NCBI GenBank assembly: GCA_934454405.1
Contig: CAKSFN010000007.1
Span: 1 to 64,000, forward strand
Origin: an uncultured Eubacteriales bacterium
Lineage (GTDB): Bacteria; Bacillota; Clostridia; Oscillospirales; UBA644
Reading direction: 5' to 3'
Length of the DNA stretch: 64,000 bases
Each line of letters starts with the position of its first letter. Position 1 is the first letter of the stretch. Positions 43,256 to 52,000 of the stretch are shown here, one piece after another. The position numbers were made by a program, and so were the translations under genes. The notes beneath the pieces were generated by a model. It made no database searches. It saw only the letters and a program-made list of their open reading frames with translations, and was not told the origin of the DNA.

Positions 43256-43300
43256 GCGACAAGGAAGCCGCAGACAAGAGAGGACTTGTCTGCGGTTTTT
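43256..43300 (+). promoter_or_regulatory. Dual-hairpin ANTAR element with intrinsic terminator, type III GS leader
   Basis: First hairpin GCGAC-AAGGAA-GCCGC (43256-43271, one A-C mismatch), then an 11-bp perfect hairpin CCGCAGACAAG (43268-43278), loop AGAGGA (43279-43284), CTTGTCTGCGG (43285-43295), followed by TTTTT. Both six-base loops have A at position 1 and G at position 4, the ANTAR recognition feature. The four bases CCGC are shared, so if the first hairpin forms, the terminator loses its base while the second hexaloop hairpin remains. It begins at the predicted transcript 5' end. Confidence 0.85.
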
Positions 43301-43321
43301 CATATAAATGAAGAATTTTCA

Positions 43322-43370
43322 ACGACAAGGGCGTCGTGTCGGACTTCTCCGAAATACCCTTGCCGTTTTC
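43322..43370 (+). promoter_or_regulatory. Second candidate ANTAR hairpin / attenuator before type III GS
   Basis: ACGAC-AAGGGC-GTCGT (43322-43337) is a perfect 5-bp stem with an A1/G4 hexaloop. It is followed by TCGGA-CTTC-TCCGA (43339-43352), and an alternative outer stem pairs 43323-43331 with 43357-43365 (one mismatch) ending in TTTTC. The second hairpin lacks a hexaloop, so this may be a degenerate copy. Confidence 0.5.
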
Positions 43371-43394
43371 GTATTTACGTAAAGGAGTTTTGTT

Positions 43395-45485
43395 ATGAGC
43401 AAAGTAACGGAAATCTTCGGATCTATGGTATTCGACGACGACACCATGGAAGCGCGCCTTCCGAGAGACACCTACAAAGCGTTGCAGAGAACGATAAAAA
43501 TAGGTAAACATCTCGATTTGAGCCTTGCCAACATCGTTGCAAACGCGATGAAGGATTGGGCGATAGAAAAGGGCGCGACGCATTATACTCACTGGTTCCA
43601 GCCGATGACGGGCATCACCGCGGAGAAGCACGACAGCTTTATTTCTCCGAAGTCGGGCAAAGTTATTATGGAGTTCTCGGGAAAAGAGCTTATTCAGGGC
43701 GAGCCTGACGCGTCATCGTTCCCCTCGGGAGGACTTCGCGCCACTTTTGAAGCGAGAGGTTATACCGCATGGGACGCGACGTCCTACGCTTTTATTAAGG
43801 ACGGCGTTCTTTGTATTCCGACCGTTTTCTGCTCTTACGGCGGCGAAGCCCTCGACCAAAAGACCGCCCTTCTGCGTTCAATGGAAGCGATAAACAGACA
43901 GGCGCTCAGAGTTCTGAAACTGTTCGGCAATACAAACGTGCAGGCAGTAAAGACGACCGTAGGTCCCGAGCAGGAGTATTTCCTTATAGACAAAGCGCTT
44001 TTTGATAAAAGAAAGGACCTTATTTATACGGGACGAACTCTTTTCGGCGCAAGAGCGCCGAAGGGACAGGAGCTTGACGATCACTACTTCGGAACGATAA
44101 AGCCCCGCGTTGCGGCGTATATGAAAGACCTTAACGAGGAGCTCTGGAAACTCGGCGTATTTGCAAAGACCGAGCATAACGAGGTCGCGCCTTCGCAGCA
44201 TGAGATGGCTCCCGTTTTCACAACGACGAATATCGCCGCAGACCATAACCAGCTGACCATGGAGCTTATGCAGAAGGTCGCGAAAAAGCACGATCTTGTT
44301 TGTCTGCTTTCGGAAAAGCCCTTCGCGGGAGTGAACGGAAGCGGCAAGCATAACAACTGGTCGATCTCGACGGATACGGGCGTTAACCTGCTCGAACCCG
44401 GCGAAACACCTTATGAAAACGCGCAGTTCCTGCTTTTTCTTTGCGCCGTAATCAAAGCGGTTGACGAATATCAGGATCTGTTGAGAATTTCCGTCGCATC
44501 CGCAGGCAACGATCACCGTCTCGGTGCGAACGAGGCGCCGCCGGCTATCGTTTCCATATTCCTCGGCTCCGACCTTTCCGAAATCCTCGAAGCGATAGAA
44601 AAAGATTCAAAGTACGACCCGAAGCAGAAAGAGCTGATGAGGATAGGCGTTCATACGCTGCCCAAGTTCCCGCGAGACACGACGGACAGAAACAGAACGA
44701 GCCCGTTCGCGTTCACCGGCAATAAGTTCGAGTTCCGTATGCTCGGCTCTTCCGCTTCCGTTTCCTGCGCGAACACGGTTCTCAACACCTCCGTTGCGGA
44801 AGAATTGAAGCAGTTCGCGGATGCGCTTGAAGGCGCGGAAAATTTCGAGGCGTCGCTTCACGACCTCATAATGAAGACCATAAAAGAGCATAAGCGCATA
44901 ATCTTCAACGGCGACGGCTACGACGAAGCGTGGGTAAAAGAAGCCGAAAAACGCGGACTTTACAACTTAAAGACCACGCCCGACGCGCTTGCTCACATGC
45001 TTGACAGAAAGAACATCGATCTGTTCGTTTCGCACAAAGTTCTGAATGAACCCGAGCTGAGGGCGCGACATGAGGTACGCCTTGAAAACTACTGTAAAAT
45101 CCTGAATATCGAAGCGCTGACCATGCTTGATATGGTGCATAAGGATATACTGCCGGCGATGAGTTCATATACCTCGGAGCTCGCGGACGCGGCGCTTAAA
45201 AAGCTTTCGCTTTCCGTCGATGTTGACTGCTCCTACGAAAGAGACAACACAAAGATGCTCAGTGCTCTGCTCGGAGCGGCTTACAGGGCAACGAAGAAGC
45301 TTGAAAAGGATCTCCTCGACTCAAAATCCGTCGAAGGGCCGGAAGCTCTTGCGGAGTTTTACAAATCGACCATTCTTGACGACATGCGCACACTTCGCGT
45401 TTCCGTTGACGAGATGGAAATGATAGCGTCCTCGAAGAAGTGGCCTTATCCTTCTTACGGCGATCTTCTTTTCGGCGTCAGATAG
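43395..45485 (+). CDS. glnN: Glutamine synthetase, type III
   Basis: A 696-aa enzyme of the large GSIII class found in Bacteroidetes, cyanobacteria and some Firmicutes; it makes glutamine from glutamate and ammonia. The N terminus (SMVFDDDTMEARLPRDTYKALQRTI) and the block THYTHWFQPMTGITAEKHDSF are typical of the class, as are GPEQEYFLID, EVAPSQHEMAP, GSGKHNNWSI and GNDHRLGANEAPPAI. AAAGGAG precedes the ATG. The leader carries an ANTAR-type attenuator. It lies 33 bases before guaA. Two different glutamine synthetases thus flank one regulatory region. Confidence 0.96.
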   Translation: MSKVTEIFGSMVFDDDTMEARLPRDTYKALQRTIKIGKHLDLSLANIVANAMKDWAIEKGATHYTHWFQPMTGITAEKHDSFISPKSGKVIMEFSGKELIQGEPDASSFPSGGLRATFEARGYTAWDATSYAFIKDGVLCIPTVFCSYGGEALDQKTALLRSMEAINRQALRVLKLFGNTNVQAVKTTVGPEQEYFLIDKALFDKRKDLIYTGRTLFGARAPKGQELDDHYFGTIKPRVAAYMKDLNEELWKLGVFAKTEHNEVAPSQHEMAPVFTTTNIAADHNQLTMELMQKVAKKHDLVCLLSEKPFAGVNGSGKHNNWSISTDTGVNLLEPGETPYENAQFLLFLCAVIKAVDEYQDLLRISVASAGNDHRLGANEAPPAIVSIFLGSDLSEILEAIEKDSKYDPKQKELMRIGVHTLPKFPRDTTDRNRTSPFAFTGNKFEFRMLGSSASVSCANTVLNTSVAEELKQFADALEGAENFEASLHDLIMKTIKEHKRIIFNGDGYDEAWVKEAEKRGLYNLKTTPDALAHMLDRKNIDLFVSHKVLNEPELRARHEVRLENYCKILNIEALTMLDMVHKDILPAMSSYTSELADAALKKLSLSVDVDCSYERDNTKMLSALLGAAYRATKKLEKDLLDSKSVEGPEALAEFYKSTILDDMRTLRVSVDEMEMIASSKKWPYPSYGDLLFGVR

Positions 45486-45518
45486 TTTTGAAATCAGCGT
45501 TTACGGGAGAAAAGATCA

Positions 45519-47075
45519 ATGACGAACCGAGAAAAAGTGCTTGTTCTGGATTTCGGAGGACAGTATAATCAACTTATCGCCCGAAGAGTTCGCGAGTGTA
45601 ACGTTTATTGCGAGGTAAGACCGTACAAAATGACGCTCGACGAAATTCGCGCGTTCAATCCCGTCGGAATTATTTTCACGGGAGGTCCCAACAGCGTTTA
45701 CGAGGAAAAATCGCCGAAAGTCGATCCCGCCGTTTTCGGGCTCGGCGTTCCCGTTCTCGGAATTTGCTACGGCTGTCAGCTTATTGCCCATACTCTCGGC
45801 GGAAAGGTCTCTGCGGCGGCGGACGACACGGCGAGAGAGTACGGCAAAACAGAAACCTTTTTTGATACCGATTGCAGGCTTTTCAAAGGGCTTCCGAAAG
45901 AAAGCGTAACATGGATGAGCCACGGCGACTATATGTCGGATCTGCCGTCGGATTTCAGCCTTGTCGCTCACAGCGACGCTTGCCCCAATGTTGCCGTTGC
46001 GGATGAAAAAAGAGGGTTTTACGGCGTTCAGTTTCATCCGGAGGTCAATCATACGCAATATGGTTTTCAGATGATAAAGAACTTCCTCTATGAAATTTGT
46101 CACGCAACGGGCGATTGGACGATGGGTGATTTTCTCAAGGAGACGACGGCGCGTTTGTGCGAGCGAATAGGCGAAGACGGGAGAGTTCTTCTTGCTCTTT
46201 CCGGCGGTGTTGATTCTTCGGTGCTTGCGGCGCTTCTCGGGCAGGCGATAGGAAAAAGGCTTACCTGCGTTTTTGTTGACCACGGACTGATGCGAAAGAA
46301 CGAAGGCGACGAGATAGAGGCGGCATTCAAAAAATGGGACATCAACTTTGTTCGGGTAAACGCGGAAAAGCGTTTTCTTGACAAACTTGCGGGTGTTGCC
46401 GATCCTCAGGAAAAACGCCGTATCATAGGCGCGGAGTTCGGCTATGTTTTTCGCGACGAGGCGGACAGATTCGGAATAACGAATAAAGATTTTCTTGCGC
46501 AGGGAACAATTTATCCCGACGTGATAGAATCGGGCGAGGGCGACGCGCAGGTTATAAAAAGCCATCATAACAGGCTGCTCCCGCCGGAAGTTGTCGCAAG
46601 ATTCAGGGGAGTTATAGAACCGTTAAGTCTGCTTTTCAAAGATGAGGTCCGCGCGCTCGGCCGTGAGCTCGGGCTTGCGGAAAGCGTCGTTATGCGACAG
46701 CCTTTTCCCGGACCGGGACTTGCCGTGCGAATAATCGGAGACATAACAAAAGAAAAAGCGGATACTCTGCGCGAAGCGGACTTCATTATGCGGAATGAAA
46801 TTGCGAAGAGCGGAGAAGACAAAAAAATCAATCAGTATTTTGCCGTCCTGACGGATCTTCATTCGGTCGGCGTTATGGGCGACGGAAGAACATACGACAA
46901 CGTGCTGGCTTTGCGAGCCGTCACGACCGACGACTTTATGACCGCGGAATGGGCGAGGATTCCTTATGAGCTGCTTGACCGCATCTCTACAAGGATAGTC
47001 AATGAGGTCAAGGGTATTAACAGAGTAGTTTACGATATAACATCAAAACCGCCCGCGACGGTGGAGTGGGAATAA
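45519..47075 (+). CDS. guaA: GMP synthase (glutamine-hydrolysing)
   Basis: Converts XMP to GMP using glutamine amide nitrogen. 518 aa. The glutaminase domain has GICYGCQ (nucleophile Cys) and GVQFHPEVNHTQYG; the ATP-pyrophosphatase domain has ALSGGVDSSVLAALL; the dimerisation domain ends DITSKPPATVEWE, the normal terminus. ACGGGAGAA precedes the ATG. Separated from type III GS by only 33 bases, so probably read from the same promoter. Confidence 0.97.
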   Translation: MTNREKVLVLDFGGQYNQLIARRVRECNVYCEVRPYKMTLDEIRAFNPVGIIFTGGPNSVYEEKSPKVDPAVFGLGVPVLGICYGCQLIAHTLGGKVSAAADDTAREYGKTETFFDTDCRLFKGLPKESVTWMSHGDYMSDLPSDFSLVAHSDACPNVAVADEKRGFYGVQFHPEVNHTQYGFQMIKNFLYEICHATGDWTMGDFLKETTARLCERIGEDGRVLLALSGGVDSSVLAALLGQAIGKRLTCVFVDHGLMRKNEGDEIEAAFKKWDINFVRVNAEKRFLDKLAGVADPQEKRRIIGAEFGYVFRDEADRFGITNKDFLAQGTIYPDVIESGEGDAQVIKSHHNRLLPPEVVARFRGVIEPLSLLFKDEVRALGRELGLAESVVMRQPFPGPGLAVRIIGDITKEKADTLREADFIMRNEIAKSGEDKKINQYFAVLTDLHSVGVMGDGRTYDNVLALRAVTTDDFMTAEWARIPYELLDRISTRIVNEVKGINRVVYDITSKPPATVEWE

Positions 47076-47149
47076 AATATTTCCCCGGAAAAGTTTAAGG
47101 CGGTATAACGGGAACATAAAACGCATTGGAGTTGCGCTTTGTGTTGAAA

Positions 47150-47431
47150 TTGTTCGACGGAAAAGAGTGAGACTTCCGACGATCATATATCAAAGGCACA
47201 GACGGAGAAAAGTAACGCGGAAAAATCGGAATAAGCGAGTATGGGACGGTGAGAGCCATGCTCCGATCCCGTGTGAAGAACCCTCCCGAGCCGCAATCCG
47301 AACCCCGTTCGGCGGGTCAGTAGGTGCGCCGTGATCACGCGTTAAGTGAATAGGTTTGTCAGAACCGAACAGAGTGATCTTCGCAAGAAGGTAAATTAGG
47401 TGGTACCGCGGGCAGCACATGCTCGTCCTAA
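47150..47431 (+). promoter_or_regulatory. T-box leader of asnB
   Basis: The antiterminator is explicit: TTAGG (47396-47400), the T-box bulge TGGTACC (47401-47407), GCGGGC, loop, GCTCGT, CCTAA (47427-47431). Upstream, AACGCG (47214-47219) pairs with CGCGTT (47338-47343) as part of stem I, with the typical AGAAAAGTA strand on one side and AAGTGAATAGG on the other; AAT (Asn, 47349-47351) is the likely specifier, though I am not certain. I see no U-tract after the antiterminator and no clear promoter within the gap after guaA. Confidence 0.85.
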
Positions 47432-47462
47432 CAAACTTAAACGTGCAAAACGGAGGACGATT

Positions 47463-49043
47463 ATGTGTTCGATTATGGGGTACTGCGGTACCGTTATGTC
47501 AATTAAAGATTTCAGGACGGGCTTTGACAAGACCGTCTCCAGAGGCCCCGATATGTCCCGTATCATCGATACGGGCAAGGGGCTTTTGGGCTTTCACAGG
47601 CTTGCAATTATGGGGCTCGACGAAAAAGGTATGCAGCCGTTTGCGTTTGAGGGTAATTATGTTGTCTGCAACGGCGAGATATACGGGTTCAGAAAACTGA
47701 AAAAGGAACTCGAAGAAAAAGGATATAAATTTGTCAGCGATTCCGACTGCGAACTGCTGCTTCCGCTGTATAAGGAATACGACATGGATATGTTCGGAAT
47801 GCTGGACGCCGAATACGCGCTGATTATTTACGATGCGAAAGCCGGCAAATATATCGCCGCACGCGACCCGTTCGGTATACGTCCGCTGTTTTACGGTTAC
47901 GCGCAGGACGGTAGCATAATGTTTGCGAGCGAAGCCAAAAACCTTGTCGGTCTTTGCGAAAAAATCATGCCGTTTCCTCCGGGACATTTTTATAAGGACG
48001 GCAAGTTTGTTTGCTATCGCGATATCGGAAAGGTCGATAAGGTCTGTCACGACGATGTTGAGACCGCTTGCGGAAAAATACACAAAAAACTTGTCGCAGG
48101 CATTGAAAAAAGACTTGACGCCGACGCTCCGGTCGGGTTTCTTCTTTCGGGAGGACTTGATTCTTCTCTTGTGTGCTCCGTTGCCGCAAAACTCTCCGAA
48201 AAGCCGATAAAAACGTTTGCGATAGGTATGAGTACGGACGCAATAGACCTGAAATACGCCCGTGAAGTTGCTGATTTTATCGGCTCGGAGCATACGGAAG
48301 TTATTATGACGGAAGACGATGTAATAAAGGCGTTGCCCGATGTTGTAGCTCTGCTCGGAACGTATGACATAACGACTATACGCGCCTCGATGGGTATGTA
48401 TCTTGTATGCAAATACATTCACGAAAACACGGACATAAGGGTCTTGCTGACAGGCGAGATTTCAGACGAGCTTTTCGGATATAAATACACTGATTTTGCC
48501 CCGTCCGCGGAAGAGTTTCAGAAAGAGGCGCAGAAGAGAGTGAGAGAACTTTATATGTACGACGTTCTCCGTGCCGACAGGTGCATTTCCGTCAATTCTC
48601 TCGAAGCACGCGTGCCTTTCGGAGACCTCGACTTTGCGTCCTACGTTATGAGCCTTGACCCCGAAATCAAGATTAACCGTTACGGAAAAGGCAAATATCT
48701 GCTCCGCCACGCTTTTGAGGGCGACTGGCTGCCCGAAGACATATTGATGCGTGAAAAAGCCGCGTTCAGCGATGCCGTAGGTCACTCGATGGTCGATGAT
48801 CTGAAGGCTTATGCCGAGAAAAAATACTCGGACGAAGAGTTCGAAGCGAAAATCAAGAAATATACCTACGCTGCTCCGTTCACAAAGGAATCGCTTCTTT
48901 ACAGAGAACTTTTCGAAAAGTTCTATCCCGGACAGGCGGAAATGATAAAAGACTTCTGGATGCCGAACAAGAGCTGGAAAGGGTGCGATGTCAACGACCC
49001 GTCCGCCCGCGTGCTTTCGAACTACGGTGCCAGCGGTCAATAA
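47463..49043 (+). CDS. asnB: Asparagine synthetase (glutamine-hydrolysing)
   Basis: Makes asparagine from aspartate with glutamine as nitrogen donor. 526 aa. The N-terminal nucleophile Cys2 is present (MCSIMGYCG), with the Ntn glutaminase motif SRGPDMS and YNGEIYGF-like VVCNGEIYGF. The synthetase PP-loop is LLSGGLDSSLVCSV, followed by TGEISDELFGY. The ATG at 47463 has CGGAGG upstream; a longer in-frame reading enters the T-box and would mask the essential N-terminal Cys. Next gene gltB is 19 bases away. Confidence 0.96.
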   Translation: MCSIMGYCGTVMSIKDFRTGFDKTVSRGPDMSRIIDTGKGLLGFHRLAIMGLDEKGMQPFAFEGNYVVCNGEIYGFRKLKKELEEKGYKFVSDSDCELLLPLYKEYDMDMFGMLDAEYALIIYDAKAGKYIAARDPFGIRPLFYGYAQDGSIMFASEAKNLVGLCEKIMPFPPGHFYKDGKFVCYRDIGKVDKVCHDDVETACGKIHKKLVAGIEKRLDADAPVGFLLSGGLDSSLVCSVAAKLSEKPIKTFAIGMSTDAIDLKYAREVADFIGSEHTEVIMTEDDVIKALPDVVALLGTYDITTIRASMGMYLVCKYIHENTDIRVLLTGEISDELFGYKYTDFAPSAEEFQKEAQKRVRELYMYDVLRADRCISVNSLEARVPFGDLDFASYVMSLDPEIKINRYGKGKYLLRHAFEGDWLPEDILMREKAAFSDAVGHSMVDDLKAYAEKKYSDEEFEAKIKKYTYAAPFTKESLLYRELFEKFYPGQAEMIKDFWMPNKSWKGCDVNDPSARVLSNYGASGQ

Positions 49044-49062
49044 TGAAAGGAAAGCCGAATAT

Positions 49063-52000
49063 ATGAATAAAGATAATCGGAAAATGCTTTATAACGATGC
49101 GTTTGAACACGACGCCTGCGGAATAGGCGCTGTTGTCAGTATCGACGGCGATGCGTCTCACGCAATTGTTGACGACGCTTTGTCTATAGTCGAAAAACTC
49201 GAACACAGGGCGGGCAAGGACGCAACGGGAGAAACGGGAGACGGCGTCGGTATTCTCGTTCAGGTTTCTCACGGCTTTTTCGGCCGTCGTATTCCCGGGC
49301 TCGGAGAAGCGCGCGATTACGGCGTGGGAATGTTCTTTTTTCCGCAGGATCCGCTTAAACGCCGTCAGGCGCAAAAGATGTTTGAGGTTATTTGCGCAAA
49401 AGAGGGCGCGGAGTTTATTTCGTGGCGAGACGTCCCGACCGACAGTGAAATTCTCGGTCAAAAAGCAAAAGATTCGATGCCGTTTATAGCGCAGGGGTTT
49501 GTCAAAAGACCGCAGAACATTGAAAAGGGGATAGCTTTCGACCACAAGCTTTACGTTATCCGCAGAGTTTTCGAGCAGAGCAACGACGATACTTATGTTT
49601 GTTCTCTTTCCTCTCGAACCGTTGTTTACAAGGGGATGTTCCTCGTCGGTCAGCTGCGCCGTTTTTATGCGGATCTGCTCGACCCCGAATACGAAAGCGC
49701 CATAGCAATGGTTCACTCTCGATTCTCGACAAATACAACGCCGAGCTGGGAAAGAGCGCATCCGAACAGACTTATTCTGCACAACGGCGAGATAAATACC
49801 ATTCGCGGAAATGCCGACAGAATGCTTGCCCGTGAAGAAACCATGCGCTCTCCCGTGCTCGGCGAGGATATGGATAAGGTTCTGCCTGTCATAAATTCCG
49901 CGGGTTCGGATTCCGCGATGCTTGACAATACGCTCGAATTTTTGATGATGAACGGGATTCCGCTTCCGCTTGCGGTTATGATTACTATTCCCGAGCCGTG
50001 GAAGAACGACCCGAATATGAGCCGCAGAAAACGTGACCTTTACCGCTATTACGCAACGATGATGGAACCGTGGGACGGCCCCGCCGCGATTTTGTTTTCC
50101 GACGGCGACATTGTCGGAGCGGTGCTTGACAGAAACGGTCTTCGCCCCGCAAGATACTATATAACTTCGGACAGAAAACTTATACTTTCTTCCGAAGTCG
50201 GCGTTCTTGATATTCCCGCCGAAAATATTGTCTGCAAGTCCAGACTTCAACCGGGCAAGATGCTGCTTGTCGATACTGTCGGCAAAAAAATCGTCTCGGA
50301 TAAAGAATGCAAAGAATATTATGCCTCAAAACAGCCTTACGGCGAATGGCTCGATATGCACCTTGTCAACCTTTCGGAACTTTCCATTCCGAACAAAAAG
50401 GTACAGGAGTATTCCGACGACGAGCGCGCACGGCTTTATAAGGTTTTCGGGTACACATACGAAGATCTGAACGAAGAAATCCTTCCCATGGCAAAGAACG
50501 GCATAGAAGCGACCGCATCCATGGGGTGCGATGTTCCTCTTGCCGTTCTGTCCGAGAAACACCAGCTGCTTTTCAACTATTTCAAGCAGCTTTTCGCGCA
50601 GGTCACCAATCCGCCGATTGACGCTCTCCGCGAAGAAATAGTAACGGATACCACGGTTTATGTCGGCTCGGACGGTAACTTGCTTGACGAAAAGCCCGAT
50701 AACTGCTGCGTTCTCAAAATCAACAACCCGATACTTACATCCGTTGACCTGATGAAGATTCGCAGTATGAACAAGCCCGGGTTCAGCGTTGCGACGGTTT
50801 CTCTGCTTTATTATGTAAACACCTCTCTTGAAAAGGCGATAGACCGTCTTTTCGTCGAGTGTGACCGAGCATATAAAAAGGGCGCGAATATAATCATTCT
50901 TTCCGACAGGGGAATAGATGAAAACCACATTGCGATTCCGTCCCTGCTTGCGGTATCCGCCGTTGAGCAGTATATGGTTCGCACAAAAAAAAGAACCGCC
51001 GTTTCGGTTATTCTCGAAAGCGCAGAGCCGCGTTCCGTTCATCATTTTGCAACACTGCTCGGCTACGGTGCAAGAGCGGTCAACCCGTATCTTGCGCAGG
51101 AGAGCATAGGCGCGCTTATTGATGCGGGCAGGCTTGATAAGGATTATCATACCGCCGTTGACGACTACAACGACGCGATTTTGCACGGCATAGTAAAAAT
51201 CGCCTCTAAAATGGGCGTTTCGACCCTTCAGTCTTATCAGTCCGCGCAGCTTTTCGAGGCTGTCGGAATATGTAGGGAAGTTATAGACAAATACTTTACG
51301 AACACCGTCAGCCCCGTTGAGGGTATCGGGTTGAAAGAAATCGCGGAAGGCGTTGAATACAGGCACGATCTCGCTTTTGACCCTCTCGGAAGAGGCGTTG
51401 ACGAAACGCTTGAGAGCATCGGACTTCATAAACTGCGTTCGGGCAAAAATGCGGAAGACCACATGTATTCGCCGAAAACGATAATTGCGCTCCGCGAGGC
51501 GACGCGAAGCGGTTCGTATGAAAAATTCAAGGAATACTCCGCGCTTGTCGACGATGAAAGAAAGCCGCATACGCTTCGGGGGCTTCTCGAATTTGTCTGG
51601 GATAAAGACAGAGGTATTCCGCTTGATGAGGTCGAACCCGCAAGCGAGATAGTTAAACGCTTCAAGACGGGCGCAATGTCTTACGGTTCGATTTCCGAGG
51701 AGGCGCACACCTGTATGGCGGTTGCGATGAACACTCTCGGAGGTAAATCGAACTCGGGCGAGGGCGGCGAAGACCCCGCGAGATTCGGAACGAATAAGAA
51801 CAGCGCGATAAAACAGGTTGCTTCGGGACGCTTTGGTGTTACAAGCGAATATCTGTGCAGCGCAAAAGAAATTCAAATTAAAATGGCGCAGGGCGCAAAG
51901 CCCGGCGAGGGCGGACATCTGCCCGGAAAAAAGGTCTATCCGTGGATAGCGAAAACGCGTTTTTCGACACCCGGCGTTTCGCTTATTTCACCGCCGCCGC

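Noticed and set aside
50326..51918. 530-codon open frame on the minus strand inside gltB
   Set aside because: It lies wholly antisense to a well-conserved enzyme, has no ribosome site and gives a Phe/Arg-rich product with no motifs; a codon-bias shadow.
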